Part shown: in pieces, positions 46,378 to 56,977 of the stretch
Layout of the letters: each line of letters begins with the position of its first letter
How positions within the stretch are numbered: the stretch's first letter is position 1
Origin: Lotus japonicus
Lineage: Eukaryota; Streptophyta; Magnoliopsida; Fabales; Fabaceae
DNA length: 64,000 bases
Reading direction: 5' to 3'
Assembly: GCF_012489685.1 (NCBI RefSeq)
Contig: NC_080042.1
Location: 45,126,066-45,190,065, forward strand
The notes under the pieces: model-generated
Database searches by the model: none
Told to the model about the DNA's origin: nothing
Seen by the model: the letters and a program-made list of their open reading frames with translations, nothing else
Program-made: the position numbers and the translations under genes

Positions 46378-49227
46378 ATGGTGAGACAAACCAGAAGATC
46401 TACTGCAGATGCACCTCAGTTCCCTCACATGGTAGTCGGTTTGGCAACGGGTCAACGGGGCTCTGAGAACCCAGCACAAGAACAAGCTCAAGCTCAAGAG
46501 GAGATTGTTCCTATTGCAGAACGGGGCTGTGCCGTTCACTGTGTATTTCCTCCTGAGGAACTCCAAGTCCTTGCAGAATGGAGATTCAACCTCGACAACT
46601 TGGCTGCAAATGGGTTTGATCTCCGTCCTGAAGTCCAAGCTCAAGGTTGGGGAAACTACTTCAATCGACTTCGAGGACCGGTGTATGAGAAGCTGGTAAA
46701 GGAATTCTGGAAGCACGCCGACTGTGATGACACTCAGGTGGTTTCTTACATACTGGGTAGGAAGATCATCATCACGGAGAAGTCATTCGTGAATCTGCTA
46801 GGTGCAGAAACTGCTCATGGGTATCGGTTCTCACTGACGGAATCGAAGCTGAAACCCAGAACCAAGGACATCGTCAACAAGGCCCTGTACACCACCTTCA
46901 AACCGGGCAAGACGAGCTACAAAGTGATGGACCTTCACCCCAAACTCAGGGTCTGGCACAAGATCCTGCTCAACTGCATCAATCAACGACCAAAGGGCAG
47001 TTCTCCAGACTACATCAACTTCAATCAGAAGGCGATGCTGTTCTTCATTCAAGACAAGGAGAAGATCTGCCTTCCCTACTTCCTGTTCTCCTATTTGAAG
47101 GAATGCATCCGGAAGTCTCGCACCACCTCCTCCATCAAGTCAGCCATCAAATATATCCCTTTTGGGAGGCTGATCTCAGACTTTCTCATTGAAAGCAACT
47201 TGGTGCAAGATTTGATCAATGCTGGTTGCACAGAGGACTTGAGCACAATTGTTAGCGATGTCTTCACTGCCAACTCTCTGAAGAAGATGGGTTTGGTCCA
47301 GATGAAGATTGCTCCTGCTCATGAGGACACATCTTCTGAGATCAGAGGAAGAAGAATGCCTCTGAATGACTACCCTCTGTGGACTCAAGCAGACCATCCT
47401 GAAGCCATCAGATGCTATGTTGAAGACCTCAGGGCTCAAGGATTCGAGATTGACCTTGATGATTTCGTCAGCAGACTTCCACCAGCTCCAGAGTTTCCTT
47501 CTCCTCCCAAGAAGAAAACAAAGAGGAAGATGGTTCTGGACGAATCCTCAGAGGAATCTGATGTCCCTCTGGTCAAGAAGGCGAAGAGCAAGCCTGATGA
47601 TGATGATGGTGATGATAGTGAGGATGGTCCTCCAAAGAAGAAGCAGAAGAAAGTCAGAATTGTGGTGAAGCCTACTCGGGTGGAACCAGCTGCTGCAGAG
47701 GTCAGAAGGACTGAACCTCCTGCCAGAGTGACTCGATCATCAGCACATACAAGTAAGCCTGCACTTACCTCTGATGATGATTTGAATTTATTTGATGCAC
47801 TCACAATTTCTGCCTTACTCCAACACTCGTCAAATCCCCTCACTCCTATTCATGAATCCCAGCCAGCCGCACAAACCACCTCTCCACCACATTCCCCAAG
47901 ATCTTCATTCTTTCAACCTTCTCCTACTGAAGCACCACTCTGGAATTTGCTTCAGAACCAACCCTCTAGGTCAGAAGATCCAACCTCTCTCCTTACCATT
48001 CCATACGACCCATTAACTTCTGAACCCATCATCCCCAACCAACCAGAACCCAAACCAACAGATCCACAACCCAGAACGTCTGATCACTCTGCTCCCAGAG
48101 CATCAGCACGTCCTGCTGTCAGAACCACGGATACAGACTCTTCATCAGCCTTCACACCTGTATCCTTCCCCATCAATGTCATTGACTCTCCTCCCTCCAA
48201 TACCTCTGAATCACATAGAAAATTCATGGAGGTTAGGAAAGAGAAGGTATCTGCCTTGGAAGAATATTACCTTACCTGTCCAAGCCCTAGGCAATATCCT
48301 GGCCCTAGACCTGAACGTCTAGTTGACCCAGATGAACCTATCGTGGCCAATCCTATCCAAGAGGCAGACCCCTTAGTCCAACAGGCTCACCCTGTCCCTG
48401 ACCAACAAGAGCCAATTCAACCAGACCCTGAACCTGAACAATCAGTATCTAACCAATCCTCGGTTAGATCACCTCACCCTCTGGTTGAAACTTCAGACCC
48501 TCACCGTGGAACCTCTGAACCCAATGCTCCCATAATTAACATTGGTTCTCCACAAGGTGCCTCTGAAGCTCATAGCAGCAATCACCCAGCCTCTCCTGCA
48601 CCCAACCTCTCCATCATTCCCTATACTCACCTTCAACCCACCTCTCTCTCTGAGTGCATCAATATTTTCAATCATGAAGCCTCCTTGAGGCTCCGCAATG
48701 TGCACGGTCAGACTGACCTCAGTGAGAATGCTGAAAATGTGGCTGATGAGTGGAACAATTTGAGCACTTGGCTGGTGGCTCAGTTTCCCGTTATGCTGCA
48801 GCTCCTGCATGCAGAGGGAAGTCAGAGCATTGAGGCTGCAAAGCAAAGGTTTGCTAGGAGGGTGGCTCTTCATGAACTCGAACAGAGAACCAAGCTTCTT
48901 GAAGCCATTGAAGAAGCCAAGAGACAGAAAGAACAAGAAGAAGAAGCTGCCCGTCAAGCAGCAGCTCAGGCTGAACAAGCCAGACTTGAGGCAGAACGTC
49001 TTGAAGCTGAGGCTGAGGCAGAGCGACTTGCACCAGTTCTGTTTACTCCTGCTGCTTCTGCTTCCATTCCAGAACCTCAAGCTGCTCAGAACGTTCCTTC
49101 CAGCTCTACTCCGACAAGCTCATCCAGACTCGACATCATGGAACAACGTCTTGACACTCATGAATCCATGCTGATTGAGATGAAGCACATGATGATGGAA
49201 CTTCTGCGCCGTACTGACAAATCTTAG
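46378..49227 (+). CDS. SIRE env-like third ORF (right copy), 949 aa
   Basis: Colinear with the left copy (37003-39861) and clearly similar throughout: MVRQTRRSTADAPQFPHM start, AEWRFNLDNLAANG domain, basic clusters (KKAKSKPDDD and PPKKKQKKVR), Pro/Ser-rich linker, coiled coil (EEAARQAAAQAEQARLEAER) and C-terminal RRTDKS. A longer frame starts at 46222, but its N-terminus corresponds to another frame in the left copy. The ATG at 46378 is therefore preferred. The ORF is open although the adjacent RNase H is frameshifted. No membrane segment or signal peptide is visible. Confidence 0.8.
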   Translation: MVRQTRRSTADAPQFPHMVVGLATGQRGSENPAQEQAQAQEEIVPIAERGCAVHCVFPPEELQVLAEWRFNLDNLAANGFDLRPEVQAQGWGNYFNRLRGPVYEKLVKEFWKHADCDDTQVVSYILGRKIIITEKSFVNLLGAETAHGYRFSLTESKLKPRTKDIVNKALYTTFKPGKTSYKVMDLHPKLRVWHKILLNCINQRPKGSSPDYINFNQKAMLFFIQDKEKICLPYFLFSYLKECIRKSRTTSSIKSAIKYIPFGRLISDFLIESNLVQDLINAGCTEDLSTIVSDVFTANSLKKMGLVQMKIAPAHEDTSSEIRGRRMPLNDYPLWTQADHPEAIRCYVEDLRAQGFEIDLDDFVSRLPPAPEFPSPPKKKTKRKMVLDESSEESDVPLVKKAKSKPDDDDGDDSEDGPPKKKQKKVRIVVKPTRVEPAAAEVRRTEPPARVTRSSAHTSKPALTSDDDLNLFDALTISALLQHSSNPLTPIHESQPAAQTTSPPHSPRSSFFQPSPTEAPLWNLLQNQPSRSEDPTSLLTIPYDPLTSEPIIPNQPEPKPTDPQPRTSDHSAPRASARPAVRTTDTDSSSAFTPVSFPINVIDSPPSNTSESHRKFMEVRKEKVSALEEYYLTCPSPRQYPGPRPERLVDPDEPIVANPIQEADPLVQQAHPVPDQQEPIQPDPEPEQSVSNQSSVRSPHPLVETSDPHRGTSEPNAPIINIGSPQGASEAHSSNHPASPAPNLSIIPYTHLQPTSLSECINIFNHEASLRLRNVHGQTDLSENAENVADEWNNLSTWLVAQFPVMLQLLHAEGSQSIEAAKQRFARRVALHELEQRTKLLEAIEEAKRQKEQEEEAARQAAAQAEQARLEAERLEAEAEAERLAPVLFTPAASASIPEPQAAQNVPSSSTPTSSSRLDIMEQRLDTHESMLIEMKHMMMELLRRTDKS

Positions 49228-49376
49228 TTTTTTAGGATCTCTTCTTTTTCTTCCTTTTCCTTTTTTAACGTTGTTTTATTTAAACTCTGCTTATTTACTT
49301 ACTTTAATTTGTTCATTTGTGATTCTATATGCATATATCTATATATATTTGTGTCACATATGTTTGCAAAACCTGT

Positions 49377-49382
49377 TTTATT
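49377..49382 (-). terminator. Polyadenylation signal of the antisense SIRE gene (right copy)
   Basis: AATAAA on the minus strand, 57 bp beyond the antisense stop. It corresponds to the signal at 36843-36848. Confidence 0.5.
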
Positions 49383-49438
49383 CATAATTGTTCTATGTTT
49401 ACATCATAATTCTTTCCATCATACATTATTCCCTATAT

Positions 49439-49831
49439 CTAGAATGGAGGATCCTTCCTCATTCTTCTGCATTCTTGGCGCTGCTCCACTCTTTCCTTCT
49501 CCAGACGATCCAATGCATACTCTATGTTGCCAAGTTTGATGCTCAGATCATCTTTTTCTAGACTATCTTCTGTCGTCTTGAGTCTCTTTTCCACAGTCTC
49601 CTTCTCTTCCAGCAGATTCAGCTCCCGCTGGCAAAGCTCCTGAATCTCTTCCACGAAGCAGAGGAACTCCTTCAGATCTTTCTCCATCTCTGGACCAAGA
49701 TCTTCTTCAAGCAGTGTCTTCGTCAGCTCTTGTATGGTCTTTGTACCATCGGGATGCCTAATATTGAGGAACATATCTTCCTCAAACGCCTTCCTTCTGA
49801 GCTCTTCTAATGCCATTCTGTATGATGCCAT
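49439..49831 (-). CDS. Antisense coiled-coil protein gene within SIRE (right copy), 130 aa
   Basis: The counterpart of 36407-36799 with identical length. It starts MASYRMALEELRRKAFEED, has FLNIRHPDGTKTI in the middle, a Leu/Glu-rich helical region, and ends CRRMRKDPPF. I count about 38 differences in 130 residues, most of them conservative (K/R, E/D, V/I, S/T), with no insertion or deletion. Upstream on the minus strand are TATAAAAA (49882-49889) and a leader almost identical to the left copy. The frame is open further upstream to 49897, but the ATG at 49831 is the one shared by both copies and preceded by the conserved A-run. The neighbouring env-like ORF is convergent with it. Function is unknown. 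Confidence 0.7.
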   Translation of the reverse strand: MASYRMALEELRRKAFEEDMFLNIRHPDGTKTIQELTKTLLEEDLGPEMEKDLKEFLCFVEEIQELCQRELNLLEEKETVEKRLKTTEDSLEKDDLSIKLGNIEYALDRLEKERVEQRQECRRMRKDPPF

Positions 49832-49881
49832 TTTTTTTCTGAATATTGTTCGAGGTGTGAAGCTTACCTTTCTCTCCAACG

Positions 49882-49889
49882 TTTTTATA
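49882..49889 (-). promoter_or_regulatory. TATA box of the antisense SIRE gene (right copy)
   Basis: TATAAAAA on the minus strand, 51 bp before the ATG at 49831, at the position equivalent to 36346-36353. The sequence around it (GAAGCCTATA, GTTGGAGAGAA) is conserved between copies. Confidence 0.6.
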
Positions 49890-50136
49890 GGCTTCACTTT
49901 CTCTCTGAAAGTTAATGCTCTTACAGTTTCTCGAGGTTAAGTACTTGGTAACTGACCCTTCTATTTCCTCACTTGACCGGTGGTAAACGTTCATCCCTTG
50001 CATTAACTCTTCTATTTATTATCGCCTCACTCTGATTCTTACATCGTCTTCATTTTCTTTCAACTTAGACCTTCTCTAAGGGGGAAGTACCTTGTACTTC
50101 AAGCTAAGTTTTTCACACCCCAAGCTTTTTGCTTAT

Positions 50137-50152
50137 GACAAAAAGGGGGAGT
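50137..50152 (+). other. Internal polypurine tract of the right SIRE
   Basis: GACAAAAAGGGGGAGT, about 465 bp before the 3' polypurine tract at 50618-50632. The left SIRE and the third SIRE have the same arrangement. Confidence 0.7.
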
Positions 50153-50632
50153 AAACCCAGTTTTTGATGTGTAAGATGTGTTAGTGTGACTTATTTTTCT
50201 TTTGGAGATTTTAAGAGTTCCACCTTCATGACCATAGATGTGTCACTGGGCAAATACAAGGAATACATTTCACTTCTTCTGAAGTGATTCTAAGTTGACT
50301 CTGATACCCAAGACTCTGATACCTTGTCCATGACTCTGATCACTTATGCGCTCTGATTATTCGTTTTTCATCTATGTCATAAGCTTTTCACTCTGAACTC
50401 TTATATGATTTAGCTCAGAATCTAGACTTTACTAACGTTTTCATCAAGTATTAGATTCAGGGGGAGCTAAGCTCAGAATCAAGCAGTGACTTGAATTCAG
50501 AATGAGCAAGATAAACTATTCACATCAGGATAAGTCTTATTCTATATCTCTAAACTCTGAGTGAATTCAGTTTAATGTTTAAGAATTGTTCATCAAAAAT
50601 CTTAGTTTTGTCATCATCAAAAAGGGGGAGAT

Positions 50633-51911
50633 TGTAAGATCAAGTTTTGATCTAGTAGTACAACTCTATGTTTTGATGATTACAAGTCAACCTTTTGATA
50701 TGAACAATTGTGGTACTCTAACGTGTTTTTCTGAGTGTGCTATTTACAGGCTCTGACCCTGACTCAATTTCACACAAATCAGAAGCACTGTGTATAAAGG
50801 GTAACCCAAGCAACGCTTTCGCATTCACCATGTTCAGTATGAACAGTGGAAAAGCTTCAGAAGATCTGAAGCTATACAAACTCTGATGAGGACTCAGTCG
50901 CTAGAAGCTCTGATGATCCAGAAGTTCTGACAACCAAGAAACACTGAAGGTTCAGATGTTCCGATGGTGTAGAAGACTCTGAAGATCCAGAAGCTGAATA
51001 GTGGAAACTCTGAAGTCCAGAAGCAAGAAACTCTGAAGGCCATGTTCTTCCCTCTGAGTTCAGAATCAGAAGATACATTGGTCAGAGGATCTGTGCTATC
51101 CCTCTGACTCTGATCAACCGGCTTCACAAGTTCCAATACGAAGCATTCCTCTGATCAGAAGTCTCCTAGGTTAAAAGGTCAAGTCGCTATCCAAGTACAA
51201 AAGCAAGTGTACCTTCCTGACGACCTACCTAACGTTCTCAGCCACAGCAGAAGCTGGATTTTCCAGAACTGCCCTCCAACGGTAGCATTTCCATGCAACG
51301 CTCAACCCTAATCCTTGGAGTATATATAGAGGCTGAAGATTGAAAGAAGCGGCGAGAAGAAAAAAAATACACAAGAAGCAATACACACGCGCAAGATATA
51401 TTCTAAGCTTTCTTTCATCTTGTAATTTATTTTAGTTTACACTCAGCTTATTCAGAAGCAAACCTTTGTAAACACCAACCTCAAACAGTTGTTTGATTTT
51501 CCTTAAGGGACCGGGTAGGTCAGTATCCTTAAGAAGACTAAGAGAGTGAATCTTAGTGGTGATTCCTTTAGGAGATCAAGGTTGATCGGATCCTAGAGAA
51601 GACTAAGAGAGTGAATCTTAGTGTGAGCTAAGTCAGTGTAATTGTTAGTCACTTGTAGGTTTCAAGTGCAGTTGTAACTCTTACCTGATTAGTGGATTGC
51701 CTTCATTCTAAGAAGGAAGAAATCACCTTAACGGGTGGACTGGAGTAGCTTGAGTGATTTATCAAGTGAACCAGGATAAAATCCTTGTGTGCTTTTCTAT
51801 CTCTATCTTTTGCACTTAGTTCTCGAAAAGATTTGTTAAAATCTTTAAGGTGGTAGTTTTGTACTGAAAACGTTATTCAAACCCCCCTTTCTACCGTTTT
51901 TCATACCTTCA
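50633..51911 (+). repeat. 3' LTR of the right SIRE (1279 bp)
   Basis: TGTAAGATCAAG...CATACCTTCA, with TATATATA at 51321-51328. It is 65 bp longer than the left LTR, partly because the word AGACTAAGAGAGTGAATC occurs twice (about 51535 and 51601), a short tandem duplication. It is dense in TCAGAAG/CTTCTGA words. Confidence 0.88.
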
Positions 51912-53719
51912 ATAACATCTTCTTTTTGCATCATTTACTTGTTTGTTATTGTTATTGTTGGCTTTGTTTTTCACTCTTTTTTATTATGACAAAAAGGGGG
52001 AGTACATAAAATGGTTTTGATAAACTTTTTTATATTATATAAAACCAGTAGAGGAGAATAAGTATCAAACACTTATAGCCCATAGATATTGTCAAGCGTC
52101 TCAAATAAGGAATACATTTTGTTCATATTCTGAACTAAGTTGCTTCTGACGCCTTATTCCAAGACTCTATGTTCTTATGTGATCTAGGCAAGTTCTGAAC
52201 CATCACTTCTGATGAGTATACATCCTTCTACGCGTATCTTCTGATCACATCACCAAGACTCCGAATCTAGACTCTTCATAATCTCATCAAGTCATAGATT
52301 CAGGGGGAGTCAGGGGGAGACCCCTCAGGTGTTATCCCAGATTCAGAAAGAGCAATACTAACCGTTACACAAGGATAAGTTTAATCTCTGATCTCTTCTC
52401 TCTTGTGTATTCAGTTTATTGTTTAAGAATTGTTCATCAAAATACTTGTTTTTTCATCATCAAAAAGGGGGGGAGATTGTAAGATCAAGGTTTGATCAGT
52501 GGTTGCATCTCTATATTTTGATGATTACAATTAAGGTTTGTGATGATGAACAATTGTGGTACCCTAACGTTTGTCTCTTTTAGTTGTGACAAACAGGTTC
52601 TGAATCTGACCCAAGCCTATCTATTCAGAAGAAGAAGAACCAAGGGATACTGAAAAGATAGCTCTAAAGCTTACCATGTTCGTTCAGAACAATGGCAAAT
52701 CCTTCAGAAGTTCTGAAGATACAAGCTCTCAAGAGGTACTGAAGAACCAGAGTCAGAAGTTCTGAAGACCAGATGTTCCAGCGGAACGGTCCAGAAGTAG
52801 AAGACTCAAGTTCTGAAGACCTGCAAGAAGTTGGTTCTGAAGACCCAAGCCATTCTAGCTCTGACGTTCAGAAGTTCTGAGGAACTTGTTCAGAAGCAGA
52901 AGTTGCAAGGTCAGAAGAATCCAAGCTTTAATCTGACGATGATCAGAAGCTTCACCAACGTTCATCTGAAGCACCTCAGATCTCAAGTCAACGGGTGAAA
53001 GGACAGGTCGCTATCATAGTACAAATCGTACAAGGCTCAATCTGTCCGCCACCTACCTCGTTCAGTCTAGCAGTCTGATATTACAAGATTGCCACTCCAA
53101 CGGACAAAACCCTAGCAACGGCTACATCACATGTCTTGGAGTATTTAAAGGCTGAAGAAAGAAAAAAGAGGCTAAGAAACTTTGCTGAACTCATTCAACT
53201 TATACGAACCAATCTCTTAGCATTATTTCTTTACTGTTCTTAAACATCTGAGTTTACTATTAGCTTTTTAGAAGCATTTCTTGTAAACCCGAAACCTTTT
53301 ACATTACTTTGTAAAGTTCCTTAAGAGACCAAGGTTGGTCGGATCTTGAGAGGACTGAATCAAGGTTGATTCAGTGTTTAGCTAGTCTTAAGAGGATCGG
53401 TAGATCAGCTTCTTAAGAGGATACTAGTGAGAAAATCAGTGTATTGTTAGTCACTTAGCAGGTAGCAAAGTGCAGTTGTAACACTCATTGATTTTAGTGA
53501 ATTGCCTTCATCAGAAGAAGGAAGAAATCACCTTCACGGGTGGACTGGATTAACTTGAGCTTTTATCTTAAGTGAACCAGGATAAAATACTTGCGTGCTT
53601 CACTTCTTATCTCTCAGCACCTAGTTCTTATCTTTGAGTTTTGAAAAAGTTCTAAAAGTATATCCTTTATTCAAAAACTCTATTCAAACACCCCCTTTCT
53701 AGTGTTTTTCGCACCTTCA
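51912..53719 (+). mobile_element. 3' end of a third, more diverged SIRE
   Basis: Internal sequence without ORFs (51912-52477) includes the internal polypurine tract (51988-52003) and the 3' tract (52462-52477). The LTR at 52478-53719 (1242 bp, TGTAAGATCAAGG...GCACCTTCA) follows, with a TATTTAAA box near 53141. The env-like and antisense ORFs are missing. The right SIRE's LTR abuts it directly, so that element may have inserted into this one. Confidence 0.8.
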
Positions 53720-56146
53720 GCTTTGTGCAGCAATCAGATCGTGGAGCAAAGGAAGTAGCTATGTAAAAGTGAATTTGTAAGAACTCACTTTGCAGATATG
53801 GCGTTTGGTGGGGAAGAAGAAGCAAAGGTTGGATTGTGATTGGGGAAATTGGGGAAAAATGATCATTTTTCTAATAAAATGATTTTTGTGATCTTTTTTC
53901 TTTTGGTAATTAAATTAAAATGGACTGTTAAATTAAAACAATTTTGAAGTGTAATTTTTTTTAATTCCACGTCAACTTCATTCAACCAGTCAGCATTCAA
54001 TAAATATTATTAGAGTTCTCTTTGTAAATAAATTAATATTACTCAAATTTAATAATTAATATTTAATAATCACCATTTGATCATTTTAAAAATTTAAAAA
54101 TTTATTTATTTAATAATGTGAAAAATATTATTAAAAAATAGTGTAATAAGTTTTTAATAAATATTATGAAAAAAAAGTTAAGCAGTAAGTTTTTAATTCC
54201 ATCAAAAAAGTTGTTTTACCATTTTTTGTACTTTTTACAGAGAAAGTCATTTTTGGGACACAATTTGCCAAATAGGTTTACACATGTTAAAATTGAGCAA
54301 AATAAAGTAATATCATCTTTTTCAACTATTATAAGATATACATTAAATAGATTAAGTATTATATAGAAAATTTATATTTATTCAACTTTGGTCATAACTT
54401 ATCTATTAACCTTGTTCAAAATCGTTTTTACTAATATATAATAAGATTATAAAATTATATTGAGATTTTTTCGTCAAATAAAACACACATACATTATAGT
54501 TAATAGTAAATACCTTATAGTGTCAATTTTAGAGTTAATTTTTTTTTATCTAAATTATTTATTTCTAACATTATTTTGTCATTAATCAACTTTAATTTTA
54601 GTTATTTTTTCCTAATGTAAAATTCAAGTCAATTTTTATGTTTATGAATATTATTATTAAATTTAGGTAGTTTAATTACTTTTAAAAATACAATTTCTTT
54701 CAGTTTTTTATTTTATTATTTAATATATTAATTACAAAGAAATTTGCTATTGCTTCCTTTATTTTAATGCAAAGGTAGGAAGATTTTACTGCTTAATATT
54801 ATTAATTAATTTTTTTATAATAATTAAATTAAAAAATAAATGACTATGAATAATATATATTTTTTAAATATTTTTGTATCTAATTAAATACTTTATTAAA
54901 TCAGTATATTAACGCGTACTAACCTTCCTACCTAAAATAAAAGTGTAATTTTTGTTTATTAGAGTGTTTTGTTTCATTTTTTTTCACTCTTTTTTAGAGA
55001 ACTAAAGTGTTATGTTTAAGGAGTCTTTCGCCATGTTCTATTCTACCTTATACAACAAACATGAAAATTAGTTGGTAGTTGAATAAGTAATTGGTCTAAA
55101 AAATTTATTGATAAGTTTTTAGTTTAGTTTAATGTATATCATATAAATAATTTTGTTTTTGTTTTTTTGGTCTATTTATAGAAAAATTTCAATTGAGTTA
55201 TACATTTTAGTAAGTAGTTGAATAATTAATGACTTAGACAAATTTATTCAATTTTAATATTTTAATTTATTTTTTGTAATACAAAGGAAAATGTTAATAC
55301 AAAGGTTCAAAGTAACTTTTACATTTTAGTAGGTTGTGTAAAAAATAGTAATAAGTTTGCTCAATACATTAAATTCATTTAATACGTATAGCTCAAGTGA
55401 GCTTTATTTATATATATATATATATATATAAGTCTATAAAATGATAAATTAGCATAAACACAACGTATTAATAACTGAGGAGTATTTATTATAAAAAATA
55501 TTATGTGAATCTTCTCATTTGAAAAATAAAAATATACACTCCATTTTCTTTTCCTTCCAAATCCTACAAAATCTCACAGACAATGCCCAAGGATCATGTA
55601 AATTGAACTTATCTTTGAAAACCTATTTGGAGTGATTAGGCGATTCTTAGTCGAAGGATCACCTCACATAACAGAGCAATAAATACATGTCTCTTCCTAA
55701 TCAAATGAGGGATTTTCGGATGATGTGGTTAGTTAGCCATTAAGACATACTTAACCTTCATACTTCAGACACGATGTCTTGTGGACTAGCCAGGGATCTG
55801 CCCACACAAGTACCCACCCAGTTGATGCCCAATGTTGGCGATCTTCGTTTGAGTGGTCGAGCCCCGTCCAGAGCCTTCATAAACAACGAGTTATCTTCCT
55901 ATAAGGTGATGTGTCGGGTTAGGTGACCAATTGTTTCTCCGAGTAGCTCAGGAGCCTTCCTTTTTTGCATGTGACTCAACCATACGGGGGAGAGACACAT
56001 CTTAGGTTGTGTAAGAAGATATTTTGGCCATGTTTGTGTAAGGCTCAAGTCCATGTATGAATTAGGTTTAAGGTTTTACTTTCCCCCACTATAAAAAGGA
56101 AAGTTTTTTGTAATTAAAAGGTCTCACATCATTCATTACTAGAGCG
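53720..56146. other. AT-rich intergenic DNA, no supported gene
   Basis: Very AT-rich with short frames only. It includes a (TA)n run at about 55408-55430. The stretch at 55590-56100 is more balanced and may be an old repeat, but no ends or coding were recognised. Confidence 0.5.
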
Positions 56147-56715
56147 TAGGGGTGGAAGTAGGGCAAGCCCAGCCAGGCACTGCGTGGCTCAAGCCTGGCA
56201 TGTGGCTTGTAATAAGCCAAATTTTAAGACCTGACCTGACCTTTTATAAGGCTTGGCTTGGCCTACAAATCTACTAAAAAACTTATTTAACAGACAATTA
56301 CATATAAGGAAGACTAATAGGCCAGCGAGCTAATATGCCTTTTTAAATATCATTGCATTTCCTTTTCAAATAAAAAAAACTTGTCCAAGTATGAAACATT
56401 TCTAATCTAGGTTAGGAACTTAGGGTTATCATATTTTATACAACGGTAAATAAACATCAGTTTAAAAAAAAATCAAAATAGTATATAATTATATTATATT
56501 TATTTATAATATTAATAAAAATAAAAATAATAGATAAAAAGCCGATCATCAAGTCAAATATATTTTTATGATAGCTTGAACCTGTCATTTTAGTTAATTA
56601 AGCTTTTTAAAAAACCTAAACTACAACATTTTTAATAAACGAACAAGTCAGACCAAATCTTTAACAAGCCAAGCCACAAGTCCTTGTTGGACTGCGTGAC
56701 TTATTTCCACCCTTA
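56147..56715. mobile_element. hAT-like non-autonomous element
   Basis: It starts TAGGGGTGGAAGTA and ends with TTATTTCCACCCTTA, giving imperfect terminal inverted repeats. The flanking 8-mers ctagagcg (56139-56146) and gtaaagcg (56716-56723) match at 6 of 8 positions, consistent with an aged 8-bp hAT duplication. The interior is AT-rich with GGCTTGGCTTGG-type subterminal words. There is no transposase. Confidence 0.6.
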
Positions 56716-56773
56716 GTAAAGCGCTACATTTGTAAATTGTAAGGTTTATATTTTGGCCAGCTTAATATTTATC

Positions 56774-56908
56774 TCACGTGAACATTATTACTTTCACTTA
56801 AAATGCAAGCTCACTATAAAAAATGATGGGATCTTCACTTTGAGACCTTTTACGTATCACGCGCGGTGCACGTGCCAACTGCCACGTAATCACCACACGT
56901 CATCACGT
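56774..56908 (+). promoter_or_regulatory. Cluster of ACGT (G-box/ABRE-type) motifs upstream of the DUF819 gene
   Basis: A CACGTG at 56774-56779 is followed by five ACGT cores within 57 bp (56852, 56870, 56884, 56897 and 56905), two of them CACGTGCC. A TATAAAAAA lies at 56815-56823, so part of the cluster may be in the 5' leader. Such cores are binding sites for bZIP and bHLH factors in light and ABA responses. Function here is inferred. Confidence 0.5.
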
Positions 56909-56977
56909 GCCATGAATTGGAACGCAGTCAGGTGATAAACGCTCCAATCATCTCCTATCAGAATCTCCCCCTCACCA

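Larger units (their letters stand above)
45358..51911 (+). mobile_element. SIRE-type Ty1/copia element, right copy (5' part in the gap)
   Basis: Order on the plus strand: RNase H end, env-like ORF (46378-49227), antisense ORF (49439-49831, minus), internal polypurine tract (50137-50152), 3' polypurine tract (50618-50632) and LTR (50633-51911). It has the same architecture as the left SIRE, head to head with it across the gap. Flanks (tagtg before 34390, ataac after 51911) do not match, so the two are separate insertions or were misjoined. Confidence 0.85.

Noticed and set aside
34390..51911. Treating the two SIRE halves as one giant inverted-repeat element
   Set aside because: The outer flanks do not match, LTR lengths differ (1214 and 1279 bp), and an assembly gap lies between; two separate insertions or a misjoin is simpler.
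55405..55432. (TA)n run as a functional site
   Set aside because: Simple microsatellite in AT-rich DNA without associated features.
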